A stretch of DNA of 64,000 nt from Tenodera sinensis (lineage: Eukaryota; Arthropoda; Insecta; Mantodea; Mantidae), in NCBI GenBank assembly GCA_030765045.1, contig CM060967.1:17432284-17496283 (forward strand), read 5' to 3'. The notes under the pieces are model-generated. The model ran no database searches. It saw nothing but the letters and a program-made list of their open reading frames with translations, and was not told the DNA's origin. The position numbers and the translations under genes were made by a program. Shown piece after piece: positions 46,200-57,089 of the stretch. Positions within the stretch are counted from its first letter, which is position 1. Every line of letters begins with the position of its first letter.

Positions 46200-47036
46200 T
46201 TACAACTCTATTCACAATTTCAGCTAACAAAAGCTTGTCCAAAAAATATTTATTCCTCTTTCCTTTTTTACAGAAAAGCTTTTTTTTTTTTTTACATAGA
46301 GATATACATAACAATGTTTAATAGAGATTACTGCACATATCTTCGCAGCATACTTATCTCATACTAAAATATTCACTTGTCTCATTTTCAAACTCTATGT
46401 CTACCTTTTACATTCTAATTGAAAATATAGGTGTAATTTGGAAATAACAAAATCTAACATAAAAAACATATTCAACAACAATTAGAATATAAAAAATAAC
46501 AAATAATAAACAAGAGCTTTTTAGTATAACTACTAAATGATTACTAATACTGTGTGTGGTTTATAGTGCAGTACACCAGTTACCATTTCTGCCTTTTCAC
46601 TTGTCTACATGGATACCACAAGAAGTTATAGGTTTTAGGATTTATTCTTCTCACAGATTTCAGAACACAGATTCTCACTCTTCTCTTGCAATGCATTCAT
46701 CATTTAAATTATACATTAAGCAGTTAAATGAACATTGCATTTCTGCATGGTGGAGAGGTTATGTGTGCAGAATAGCCATGGCAAGAAGTGGGGCTGTGCT
46801 CTGTCTTGTACAGTGTGTTCTTTAAGTCCCTCGACAGTGGTGAAATGACTGAAATATGGGACTGTGACTCTAGGCACTGGTTGGAATTACTTTGGAGAGG
46901 GCAGTAGGAACAGAAAACAAATAAAAACTTTCACTAACTTGCCTATTCACTTAGTCTTGAAAAGGCCCCAAAATCTTTGAATAAAGTTTCTCTAGCCACA
47001 GAATTAATGGAATCTGTTGTTATCAATTGCAATAAA
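46200..47036. other. Unannotated AT-rich stretch
   Basis: An 89-residue frame at 46,556-46,825 has no recognised domain. From here rightward element A is almost absent. Confidence 0.4.
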
Positions 47037-47038
47037 TA

Positions 47039-47730
47039 CAGTTGAACCTGATTTATGTGTATATCAAGGGGAAGAGGGAAGAATACTTATAACTCAGAAT
47101 TACTTACAACTGAGATTTTGATAATGCATCATAGTTTTTAAAAAAAGCAATACAGTGGGCCTACATGTGTAAACTTTTACAAACCAGAAAGATGCATATG
47201 AAGAAAAAATTATTTTGAACTTGGTCCTCCTTTAAACAAATCAGTTAATTTGGCTTGTTTCACTTTTCTTGCATTAAGTGCAAACTCCTCATTTTGTTAC
47301 TGATGACTGTACAGCGTGTGGTTCCTAAGTCTGAGCAATTTTTTGTTTTGTGTGGATTAAGTTCCACCTCTTGTATGAATTTTACATTCTGATCTAGTGT
47401 GTACCATTTGCTTTTTCTGCTCTCCATGGCTGATTAAAAGCAACTGAGAGCTGAAAGACAAAATTGCTGTTCAACAGTAAACACCAGATATCGAAAATAT
47501 TTATGTTTACTTCTCACTTGTTGCTATGACATTGTCGCGCCGAAAGCTGCTTCCTCAGGTTGGGTCTTTGTCAACAGAGATAATGAAAATATGCCTTGAG
47601 TTTCTTTTAAGATAACATATGCCGTATGCTCATTTATAATTATGTAAAACTCAATTGTATTTCACCAAAGTTTAATATATATAACTGCAAATTATGTAGA
47701 ACTGGGTTATGTATAAAGCAGGTTCAACTG
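47039..47730 (-). mobile_element. pogo/Tigger-like DNA transposon, non-autonomous
   Basis: The left end reads CAGTTGAACCTGATTTATG and the right end, on the opposite strand, CAGTTGAACCTGCTTTATA. Both are flanked by TA (47,037-47,038 and 47,731-47,732), the target duplication of the Tc1/mariner/pogo group. At 692 bases only the start of the transposase remains. Confidence 0.88.
47250..47427 (-). pseudogene. CENP-B-type N-terminus of a pogo/Tigger transposase
   Basis: The minus-strand frame opens MESRKSKWYTLDQNVKFIQEV, then NPHKTKNCSDLG and a serine/threonine segment. This matches the start of pogo/Tigger transposases and of CENP-B, whose helix-turn-helix begins with a basic tail followed by L-x-x-K-V-x-x-I-x-x-V. 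The domain binds the transposon ends. The frame soon loses similarity and stops, and the CENP-B second helix-turn-helix and DDE core are absent, so it is a deleted relic. Confidence 0.75.
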
Positions 47731-48121
47731 TATATTGTTTAGGATTCCGTTTATACACTTATTTTGCAGCACCCTAAAAGAAATAATGGAGGTCTACCAT
47801 TTTTGCAGCATCATGAATGAACCTGTCTCACAAAGTTTATTTATTAAATCATGAACAGTATACTGAAATGGTAATCTGAAAACTGCTCTGTAAGCTTTTA
47901 GCTCATTTTTCCCCTGTATATTTACACAGGGCTGCCCTTAGGCATGTGCAACTGCACCTGGACCTATGCTTCTAAATGCCACGTGCTAAGAGGGAAAAAA
48001 ATGAACTGAAATTTTGATCTTGCATATGAAATGGAAAAAATAATGTGAGCTATTATAGAAATAACTTTACTTTTAATAACAGTGTACAATAAATACGGTC
48101 TGAAGCTTTCCCGGAGATGAA

Positions 48122-48289
48122 CATATTCAAGACGTTCTTGGGCTTCAAGCCAGGTGTAGTGATGAAGAGTCATTGATGTTTTGGGAGTGTGCATCTTTCC
48201 CATAATCAGGATGATGAATCATGCACACTCCTGAAACATCGATGGCTCATCACACAACTGGCTTGAAGCCCAAGAATGTCTTGAATATG
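48122..48289. repeat. Imperfect hairpin with arms of about 70 bases
   Basis: The left arm (48,122-48,194) contains CATATTCAAGACGTTCTTGG, CTTCAAGCCAGGTGTAG and ATGTTTTGGGAGTGTGCAT. The right arm (48,221-48,289) contains the reverse complement of each in mirrored order with few mismatches. The loop is about 26 bases. It may be a foldback element or head-to-head copies of the end of a retroelement. Confidence 0.9.
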
Positions 48290-49858
48290 TTTGAAAAATG
48301 TTCTGAGTGAAAAGTTAGTAGTGTTATCAATCCACTCACAATTCCATTGTATTTTTTAACTTTAACGAAAACACACTTGCACACTGACTGAGACAGTCTG
48401 AAATTAAATTCACAACCTTTGTTACATTAGGGATAGTGGGTGTTTTGGGTGTCCTTGACAGGTACTAAACAACAGCAACTGTTTTGGGAGTGTATTTGCA
48501 GTATTGTGGAGAGACTAAAAGAACACACTGTATGTAACACGAGTAATGTCTATCTGGGGATGAGGTACAATACTGATACAAAGGGTAATGCGCAAAGCTC
48601 GGCATTTGCCATTTCATATTTAAGGGGTCCTTTTTCTGCTGTGAGAATGCTTAAAGGTTTTTGTCTATCGTAATTTCATTATTATTGTTATTGGTAATTA
48701 TTTACCAATGTTATGTTAACCTTAGTATTGCACTCTAAGCCAATGAGCTATTGTTGACAACATACCTTAGGAAATTTGTAATATCAACATTCCTTTTTTA
48801 CCATCAGCAGTTACATTGTAATAATGCAATGGTAGCTACTTAGCATAATAAGTGTATAGGCCAAATACAAAAAACTATTGGTTTATAACTGGGAAATTAA
48901 TCACTTTAGTATTAACTCATCACTTTATTCATTAATGCAGTGGCTTTATTATTTTCTGCTTCTCACGTCAGTGAAAACACGCTGCTGACCTAAAAAGACT
49001 AGACTTCTTTAATTGCAAACACAACAGTATCCTGGTTAATGATAAATAATACATAACAACTCAATAATAATTAAGAACTAGTATAGGAGGATAAAACATA
49101 TTCAAGAGAGAAATTGCTTGCACACTGATTAGGATTTGTAAAAAATATGCAATAACTAAAGAGGACAAACTTAAAGACATAAGTTTACAGTTTAACTCCA
49201 TTACAAGAATAGTGTAATTTAGTAAATTTAATATACAGTATATGCATATTTGAGATTTCTATTCAGTTCAGTTCAGAATGTCCTTCTAAATGGTATATGA
49301 ATAAATGATTGCCCTTTTTCAACGCTTAACATTATTGATAGTCCCTATTCTAAGTTTTATAGCACCAACTGTGCTGAGCTCTAGAAATAACCTGTCTGCT
49401 AGTCAGTAAATGAAAGGCAGCAGAGGAGAGACAGTACAAATCACCTGTTGGCCATGGCTAGTGTTCAACTGCAGGTGTGTTAAGACCTCTAAGGGAATAT
49501 GTAAAACTTAAAAATGAGGTAGAATATTTGTTAACAAAACTGAAATATGACATAGCAACCTATTTTAAAGATGAGGGGTGAATTAGCCGAGTAAGATAGT
49601 TGGTATCTTTTAAAACAAATTTAATGATCTCAATTTCCAAACTCCACTCTGACAAAAATGCTTTTAAAGCTACAAGAAAGCCAAAATATTTCATAAGCAA
49701 GTTAAGTTTTGAATTAGCTGCATAAGGAAACAGAATACTGATATGTAAATTGCTATGGACAGAAATGCTAATGCATGACGGGAAAAGGAGAAGAAGAAGA
49801 AAGGGAATACTGCAATTTTTTCCAACTGTGTTGGTATAAGGCAACTAAAGTGAATAAG
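48290..49858. other. Unannotated AT-rich stretch
   Basis: Frames at 48,440-48,673 and (minus) 49,560-49,844 have no domain. I see no repeats shared with the window. Confidence 0.4.
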
Positions 49859-49860
49859 TA

Positions 49861-50587
49861 CAGTAGAACCCTGCTAATCTGAATTAATTGATGGTGTGGT
49901 CGGTTTGGATTATCTGAGAAATGAAAGCTACAAGGTAATGTAGCATAGCAGTGTGAGGAAGTGACAAAGTTGTGATTACCATGCACAACATAATGGCATT
50001 GTATTCTTCTGATATGTGGACACTGCCGATTGCATGCAATAGTGGTGGTGTGCAGGTAGTTAAGTATATTTCGCTATTGTTGGCACTCATTCTAGAGTAA
50101 TTTGTGCTTTTCGTTCATAAATACTGGACAGGTGTTTGTTTGTGTTAGACAGTCCACTATGATGTCTACCAAATGAAAACGTAGTTCCTGTACGTTAAAA
50201 GAAAAACTGCAAGTGCTTAAGCAAACTGACAGGGGAAAGTGCTACAAATTGGCAGGTTTAGTTTTTATTGCAGAAAAATTTTGCAAGTTAAACGAAAATT
50301 ACTGCTTCATAAACATGTGATACTGGTACAGTACCAAAGTAAATGTGAAAATGATGTTTAACAGTGATTAAATGCATATGTACAGACACATTGGCCATAG
50401 CAAGGTTCAGCAAAACATTTTTGTGCAATAAATATTTTGTTCCGATGCGTGTAGTTTCAATAATGAGCTTGTCAGTTCTATAATAAAAATGCTTTCTCTA
50501 CTCTAGAAATAAGCTTTTTATTGTTTTTTTAAATTACAGATTTTGTGTTCAGATTATCTGGAATTTCGGATTAGCAGGGTTATACTG
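49861..50587 (+). mobile_element. pogo/Tigger-like DNA transposon, non-autonomous
   Basis: CAGTAGAACCCTGCTAATCT at the left pairs with CAGTATAACCCTGCTAATCC on the opposite strand at the right, about 24 bases of inverted repeat, continuing with TTATCTG blocks. TA is duplicated on both sides (49,859-49,860 and 50,588-50,589). The 727-base length means most of the transposase is deleted. Confidence 0.92.
50159..50256 (+). pseudogene. CENP-B-type start of a Tigger transposase
   Basis: The frame reads MMSTK, a stop, then KRSSCTLKEKLQVLKQTDRG and KCYKLA. This is the beginning of a Tigger/CENP-B helix-turn-helix, normally M-S-x-K-R-K-R-x-x-L-T-L-K-E-K. The early TGA and the loss of homology after about 30 residues make it inactive. 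Orientation is opposite to the relic at 47.4 kb, so the two elements inserted independently. Confidence 0.75.
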
Positions 50588-50589
50588 TA

Positions 50590-50730
50590 TTGCTGATATT
50601 TTGGAAATTATCAAATACTGCTTAGAAAATACAGGATATACTATTTGCATTTCATAGAAATATTTACTTTACCCTTCTGTTGTTTTGCTATGCTCTGTCC
50701 ACAATGGCAGTTGCTAAACATATATACATA
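50590..50730. other. Short spacer
   Basis: No feature is seen between the Tigger and the MITE. Confidence 0.3.
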
Positions 50731-51420
50731 TACCGGGTGGAAGGGAAGTCAATACATTAATTTAAACCAGTGGTAGATCTCTGTATTTGGAACACATTTT
50801 GTATCTTACATTTTTGCCTCCGACCATTTCCTATGGGGATATTTTAGTTTCATCGAAAACAACCTCACAACACTGGAGATTGTGTGAATGATCAGTTTCC
50901 CCAGCTCCGTACATAAAAAAACAGCGTAATGGTGCATTTTGAAAACAAACTCATACCCTGCCTTGTCCTTCCATGTTTACTGTGACAGTGTAGGCCAATC
51001 ACAAGCGTTAGCTCCCAAAATATTACCGAAAGCAAAAGCTGTTTACATCCATAAACCAGGTCAATTCCCTGACCAACCTCAATGTAACATTGTTGAGTTA
51101 CTATATCTCTGAAATAGCAGCTCAGAGTATTCCTTCACGTCTTTTAAGTGATTAATTATTTCGAAACCCTGTGTGATATCCCATAATTACTATCGAAGCT
51201 ATGTCAGAAATAAGTTACTCTACGCATCTTACAAGTAACAAACTGTTATCTTTGCATATTCTTGTGGAATTACGCATCCAACTTGGATAAAAAACTATTT
51301 ATTTTTTTGAAATCGGCTGATCAAAGAAAAAAATGCCATTTAACTTTTTTGTTTGTAATGCTTCTATGAAGCACATATTAATTATTAGAAGGAATGTAGT
51401 GACTTCCCTTCCATCCTGTA
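50731..51420 (+). mobile_element. 690-bp MITE with GGAAGGGAAGTCA termini, full-length
   Basis: The left end reads TACCGGGTGGAAGGGAAGTC and the right end, on the opposite strand, TACAGGATGGAAGGGAAGTC. It sits in a TA-rich site. The interior has no transposase. Two partial copies (18,205-18,405 and 24,925-25,497) lie in the window in the opposite orientation. The superfamily is not certain; the TACAGGRTG-type end and TA-rich target suggest Tc1/mariner-like, by inference. Confidence 0.88.
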
Positions 51421-51436
51421 TATATATATATATATA
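51418..51436. repeat. (TA)n microsatellite between two element ends
   Basis: TATATA repeats lie exactly between the MITE's right end and the next element's TACAGGATATTT start. Confidence 0.9.
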
Positions 51437-51725
51437 CAGGATATTTAAAAAAAAAGTGTCTGATATTGCAATGGACGTTGGGATTGGTCAAAACTAGAAT
51501 AAATGTTCCTATAAACACATGTCCGGAAAAATACTTGTTAAGAATATGAGTCATTTTAGAACAATGTGCAATGTGTACACATTTTCGATAGGTTTGACAT
51601 ACATTAATGTCTTTAAATATCCCCATAGCCAGAAACCTAATGGATTGAGGTCCAGTGAACAAGGAGGTCATGCTACTGGACCTCCTCGACCAATCCATCG
51701 TCCATTAAATGTTCTCTATTATTTA
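51436..51725 (-). pseudogene. IS630/Tc1-mariner-type transposase C-terminus
   Basis: On the minus strand the translation reads GRWIGRGGPVA, a stop, PPCSLDLNPLGFWLWGYLK, then a short basic tail. The P-x-S-x-D-L-N-P-x-x-F-x-L-W-G word is the region of the last catalytic acidic residue in IS630/Tc1/mariner transposases. The copy is broken by an in-frame stop and has lost its N-terminal HTH and first catalytic aspartates. The sequence TACAGGATATTTAAAA at 51,434 is probably the element's own terminus, about 180 bases after the motif. The other end was not found. Confidence 0.8.
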
Positions 51726-52240
51726 TGCTATGGAAACTCACTCAAAATATGTTCTACATTGTGCCACATCAAATAAAAAGTGCAAGAATGGAAAATAATA
51801 GAGGTATAAATCTAACATTTTGCCAATTTAATCACAACAGGTTCTACAAGATATATGCACAGTTTAAATTTAATCTGTGCATTATACTTGCAATTATTGG
51901 TGTCCCCTTGCTAGTGACACCTTTCCATCTACTTATTTTTATGCACAAGTTTCTCTGTATTGACATCAGTTAAAATAAAAATCACTCACGAAGAACTCAA
52001 TGAAATGCCACCTCCAATTTCATATGGTTAAACATAGAAATCAAAATTTAACATGCAAAAACATAATGCTTAGCTACAACAATTAATTACAGGTATATGT
52101 TAAAACACATGTAATGCAGTGGTAAATGTAAAACATTTTTTTGTTTTATGTCTCACACAAAATCCAGAGCTGGATAATACTGAAGCTTATCTTGAGATTT
52201 TGATCACAAAATCAAGGTGACTATGTTTCGACAACTAAAG
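51726..52240. other. Unannotated AT-rich stretch
   Basis: An 82-residue frame at 51,725-51,973 has no domain. Confidence 0.35.
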
Positions 52241-52243
52241 GGT

Positions 52244-52714
52244 TATTGGCCCGAAAATAAGTTGGTCCAGGCTGTAACAGCAAAATGATGGTTTGCCATT
52301 TATGTTCACTAACTTGGCTTTTTACATATCTTTTCTATTAAGATGTATGTTCATTTGCAATAGTGCAAACTTTTACTGGTGTTTTGGTATCAACAATGTG
52401 TATATTGTTTAATTAGCTTCTATCAATGGCCTGGACGGCAGTGAGAAAGACATATTGTGGGAGGGGAATGAAGAAAACATGAGAGTCCGAGTGATGAAGT
52501 AAATATCACAAAATATGGCAATGTCTGATGCCAGTGTGATGTACCATATGCTACGAAAAATGTTTACATACATGTAAATAAAAAAAAATATATTTACTCA
52601 TTTTTGTGGCCTCAATCCAGATGTGGCCTAGTTTTGCACCAAAATGTTTTTCCTTCCCCAGCCCCTCAAAATTTAAGGGTGCAACTTATATGGAGGACTT
52701 ATTTTCGGGCCAAT
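52244..52714. mobile_element. MITE with ATTGGCCCGAAAATAAGT termini
   Basis: ATTGGCCCGAAAATAAGT at the left is repeated inverted at the right end (52,697-52,714), with partial pairing beyond (TTGGTCC against CCTCC). The interior includes a stretch with AACTTATAT and CAAAATTTAAGGGTGC typical of a transposon subterminal region, but no coding remains. The superfamily is unassigned. Confidence 0.75.
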
Positions 52715-53438
52715 TTGTACTTTCTGTACTATACAACGAAGGTTTATTTTCCACGCAAGCACAGTGAAGAACATGAGTAATGAATATAAGAATAAACACA
52801 GCTACACAAATTATAAGAGTTGCCAAAATGAAACTGTCAGACTTGTGCCCAGCAGTCCACGCATAAAAACTCAATTTCAATTTCTCTCTTCTTCCACTAA
52901 AGAAGTTTCCTTAACTGCAGGATGTGCATATAAAGGGATTGTTGCTAGTGCCATTACTGTGGGGGCCATTTGATCTAAAGGCCATTGTTACATGAACCAT
53001 TTCTTTAAAAGCAGCAGGTACAGTTGTTACAATCCGGGGCTATGTAAAGGAGCTGGTATGCTTTCCCTCTAGTATCATTGCTGCCAACTCACACACGTCA
53101 CACTTCCCACAATCCAATGGTTGGTCAAAGGGGCCAGAAAGCATTCCACAGGTGCCAACTTCCACACTTTTCACAATATGTGTATTTACTGATTACAAAT
53201 TAAGTCTGTGTAAACTTGAATGATCTAGTAACTCATATTATTTTAACACTGTTTCATAAATGATGACAAGATCTGATTAGCAATTGAAGAATGCTTCCAC
53301 AACATAAATGTTTTCACTTTGGATGTAGATTATCTAACAGACTGTTGAAACAGTAGATAATAAACAACCAGTAAGTCCTAAAACACTGTAACACTTTTAC
53401 CCTTGAAGGATAACAGATTTAAAGTATTATTTATTTAT
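52715..53438. other. Unannotated stretch
   Basis: A 69-residue frame at 52,764-52,973 has no domain. No shared repeat is seen. Confidence 0.35.
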
Positions 53439-53439
53439 A

Positions 53440-53655
53440 CCAACAAGCTTACTGCACAAGCCGTGTGTGGGCAATGTTTAAGAGGTGGAATCAGGACTGA
53501 AAAGTTCAATGCCGTTGCTGGGATTTGAACCATGGATCTTCCGCTTATCGAGCAGCATGTTAAAGCAGCCGCTCGATAAGCAGAAGATCCATGGCTCAAA
53601 TCCCGGCTATAGCATTGAATTTTTCAGTCCGGATTCCACCTCTTAAAGATTTAAA
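53440..53655. repeat. Head-to-head S2 SINE pair forming a long palindrome
   Basis: A minus-oriented S2 copy (tail TTATTTATACCAACAAGC, body, B box) meets a plus-oriented partial copy at about 53,567. The two arms (about 80 bases) carry CACCTCTTAAAG-, TTTTCAG- and GATCCATGGCTCAAATCCC-type words in mirrored order. The spacer is about 10 bases. Confidence 0.88.
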
Positions 53656-54314
53656 GTAATTTACCTTTAAAAACCCCACATCAGTCTCAGTTTCATTTGG
53701 GCAATCCCTTTAATTTGTTGTTTTATACAGATAAAGCCTATTAATTTCACAATAATTTGGTTAAAACTACAAACTGAACTTCATATAAACTATGTGACTG
53801 AAAATTTCAGGTGGTTTTAACCTGTGTATCACTATTTTCCAGGTACTTGATGTACATATTTTTAAACTTTACACACATTTCTTGTAATGTTTGCACCACA
53901 CTATTTGCAGTGCATGATCTGAGAACCACAACCTTTTACAGTGCATAATCTGAGAACCATGACCTTATATTAATAGTAGTAAAAAAGAACAAATCTATAT
54001 ATTAAAAAAAAAAAGAAAAGAAAAACACTGCTAACTATGGATAATATCACAGTTTCCATGATTCATTCAGTGAAAAGTATTTAAAATAGTTCATTTCTTC
54101 TTTAACCTGGAGTAACACAATGATAAGGAAGACCATAGTTTTAATTTGTCTGAATGTAATTTCACACATTGGTGGTGTTCTGGCAAAAGATCATATTAAA
54201 CAAAATGCATTTTTTTGGCGAGTAAAAATATGATAATTTTAAAGAAACATGGTGAACAATATTAAAAAGGTAAGTGTACTCAGTTTACTAAATAGTTGCT
54301 TTGCTTAATGCTGC
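53656..54314. other. Unannotated AT-rich stretch
   Basis: An A-rich run lies near 54,003. No gene is visible. Confidence 0.4.
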
Positions 54315-54420
54315 GTTTACAGTCATTACTTTCTCTTGCACCTATTATAAAGATAGAGGAAGTGTTACACTCCACCCACAATGGTTTGGGTGTATTTACA
54401 TGGTATTGGGTATTTAATGA
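54315..54420 (-). mobile_element. Element A, degenerate terminal fragment
   Basis: CATTACTTTCTCTTGCACC followed by GATAGAGGAAGTGTTACACT and CCACCC matches the right terminus. It is the only element A sequence right of 46.2 kb. Confidence 0.6.
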
Positions 54421-54439
54421 TTTGAAGCTTTTTGGCGTT

Positions 54440-55235
54440 GGTTAATGATGATAGTTTCTCGGGCTAACAGCCAGGTCAAATTTGAGTAATTGCTGGACTT
54501 ATTTATAGAAAAGATGATGGCCACCTGGGCCACAAGGTGTATAGGAAGCCAACTCACACCGATCTATACCTTAACAGCACCACTTGTCATCACTGGCACA
54601 GAAGCAGATAGTCCTCTCGATACTCATGCATCGAGTGATTGCCATTTCTGATCTTGAAAATCTACCATAAGAAATACAACACCTTCGCACAGTTTTCAGG
54701 CAGAATCAATACACTAACCAGGAAATAAACAGAAATTTTAACAAAATACGCTCTAAACGCAACCGTGAACTCAACACAATGAAAGAGCATGCAGGCTTAG
54801 CAGTCATTCCTTATTGTGGCGTCCTGTCGGGAAAATTGGGAGATTACTCCCAAAGTATGAAATAAAAATCAGTTCAAGTCTCTGACAAAAATAAAGCTAT
54901 TTTTAGGTGCTGCTAAAAATGACTTGGGTCTACATGCACCACGCATTTATGAAATCTCATGCAGTTGTGACAAAGTTTATATAGGTCAGTCAGCGGAACT
55001 GTAGAAGATCGCATCAAAGAATATCATTGCTGTATTAGACTAGGTTACCCAGAAAGATCTGCAATGGCTGAGCATACATATATTACAGATCACAAAATCA
55101 ACTTTGCCTCTACAAAAATACTAGAAACATCCTCTAAGTACTATGACAGGTTGATAATAGAAGCTCCATACATTAAAGCTAATAAAAACAACTTTAACAG
55201 GGATGAAGGCCTTCAAATCAACAAAACATAGACGC
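54440..55235 (+). pseudogene. Penelope-like retroelement: RT thumb and GIY-YIG endonuclease
   Basis: Penelope-like elements pair a reverse transcriptase with a C-terminal GIY-YIG nuclease. In broken frames I read GHKVYRKPTHTDLYL, then a region with ISDLENLP and IQHLRTVFRQNQYTNQ, both typical of the end of the Penelope RT. After a linker with several stops comes the nuclease: APRIYEISCSCDKVYIGQS, then (one frame later) GTVEDRIKEYHCCIRLGYPE, AMAEHTYITDHKINF and YYDRLIIEAPYIK, ending NNFNRDEG near 55,206. CxC in 'SCSC', the YIGQ word and the late E are family hallmarks. Multiple stops and at least one frameshift make it inactive, and the RT fingers and palm are missing (5' truncation). Confidence 0.85.
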
Positions 55236-55389
55236 CAGTCATTCAGCATGTCTTTCCACTACAGCGCAAGGAAGCCTCAGCAGTCACCTGATTGGTTCCA
55301 CACTTGTGTCTCCATTGGCTGGAACTCAACCACTGGGAAGAAAGTAGGTGGATCTTATCTGCTGCTGGCTAAGAATAAATATTGCGACA
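55236..55389 (+). other. Likely 3' part of the Penelope-like element
   Basis: The sequence after the nuclease stop has no coding signal and no separate feature. It probably belongs to the element's 3' untranslated end, by position only. Confidence 0.35.
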
Positions 55390-56400
55390 TCAGTAGTCTA
55401 GCTTCAATGACATTACTGAACAGTTTAACAATGGGGCTTCCACATTGGCACTATTTTTAGACGTAGAAACTGCATTTGATCAGTGCTGGCACGATAGCCT
55501 AATTTACAAACTGCACCAAAATTTTCCTGGCCTTTGAAATTGTTTATTCTAAATCCACTGCTTTTTTAGAAAATAGGCACTTCTACATTCAAGTGGGTCG
55601 TTCCTCCTCACATGAGTAAATAACGCAAGCTGGCATATTACAAGGGGCAATCATGTCTCCGTTTTTGTATTTTCTATTTACAAATGACTTTCCTGTGGAT
55701 GGCAGATGCAGTTGCCATGAACAATGACAACACTGCAATCTACAACCACAATAGAAATCATCTTGGTCTCCTTAAAATTGAGTGGTATACTGACTGCTTC
55801 CTTTCATGACTGGAAAATAGAAATTAATGCAAATAAATGTCAGCTCATCTATTTCACAAAAAAAGCTGCAGTTTCTAGCAGTGGACCTTATGGTCGGTGG
55901 TCAAAGATTGCACTATCGTCAGCAAGTAAAATACTTGGGAGTCATCTTAGACCAACAACTCTTGGAATGCCCACCTTACAAATACTGCCTACAAAGGGTA
56001 CCAATGTTTAAAGATGTGTGCCCCTGTCTTCAATAGCACGGAATTACGGACCTGCTGCAAGGTTATACTATACAGATCTTTTATACTGTCCACCCTACTA
56101 TATGCGAATGTGGCCTGGGCAAATGCCTCAAAAACAGTGCTCAATGATGTAAGACTTAAAGCTTTCACGGCGAGCGTTATTAATCAAGGCTGTTACAAAT
56201 TGTACAAAATTTATCTCTTAGAAAAATATTACGTTGCCCCATACTCACCCACACCCAAACCATCCATCAGAACCTTAACACACCCTACATAGCAGAAGCA
56301 ACCACAAGAACATGGGCGTTCATCAGTCAAAATGAGAACCAGCTCATAACCAACATCGGTAGTGGCGAGCCAAAACACCTAAATCACGCATGTTTAAAAA
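55390..56400 (+). pseudogene. LINE reverse transcriptase, decayed
   Basis: Across several frames the translation shows LALFLDVETAFDQCWH (RT motif A with its aspartate), then QGAIMSPFLYFLFTNDFP (motif B region), then KWKIEINANKCQLIYFTKK and HYRQQVKYLGVILDQQLL (motifs D-E), then STLLYANVAWANAS. This order and wording fit the Jockey/CR1-type LINE clade. The usual YADD motif C is mutated or deleted between 55,690 and 55,780. There are many stops and frameshifts. It lies directly after the Penelope remnant in the same orientation. No endonuclease domain is present upstream, so the copy is 5'-truncated. Confidence 0.82.
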
Positions 56401-56660
56401 TATTCTAGACAGCCCCCGCTCGCAATACTGTGTGCCCACAACCTTGGTTCACGGCTATGCACTGCTATAACAGGGGGCCACCTGAGTTACTGCTATAACC
56501 GGAGCCAGCGGTTCATAGGTAACTCCAAAACAATGCTGTCCACACAGCAAAATAGTCGAAATTGTAGAGTGTATAGTGTAAATATTGTGTGTGTATGTAT
56601 GTAGGTTTGCATATTTGAATAAATGAGTGTAAATTGTAAATATGTATGTAAAACAAAAAA
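56401..56660. other. Spacer, probably LINE 3' flank
   Basis: No feature can be assigned. A TATG/GTAT-rich stretch lies near 56,590. Confidence 0.35.
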
Positions 56661-56666
56661 TCATTG

Positions 56667-57089
56667 TTAAAACAGTGAAGGACAGAAAAGCTGATCTACC
56701 TGACCGAGCTGTTCTCGGTAACCCAAAGCGGGTGACTCTATGGGTTTGGGACAAACTAGAAAGACAAAAACCATTGTAAATAAGATAATATATAAGGACA
56801 TGTAAAATTGTACCCTGAAAGCCAGATCCCATGTACCGGCATCAGGCCATGTATATATATTAATAAATAAGTTAATAACTAGCTTCAGTAAGCACAGGAT
56901 TGCGGTGCTGTGCCTGTGTGGAGGCTGAAGGAGCATGAAATAGAGAAAGGTTGTAGTGTGTCTGCAGAGATGCAGTCTCTGTTTTATATATAATGGAAGC
57001 AAATTAAATAACACTATGCCATTGTAATAAACCCCTTTTTGGAACAGCTGTACTCCCTCCATACCAGCAGACAATATGGTGCAGTCCAA
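56667..57089 (-). pseudogene. Possible LINE C-terminal fragment (140-residue open frame)
   Basis: The minus-strand frame contains QKGVYYNGIVLFNLLPLYIK. G-V-Y-Y-x-G-I-x-x-F-N-x-L-P is a phrase found in the C-terminal region of many arthropod LINE reverse transcriptases. The rest of the frame, rich in hydrophobic residues, shows no further match, and no RT motifs lie upstream in the same orientation. It may be a 3' fragment of a LINE different from its neighbours; the remaining part of the frame may be chance. Confidence 0.4.
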
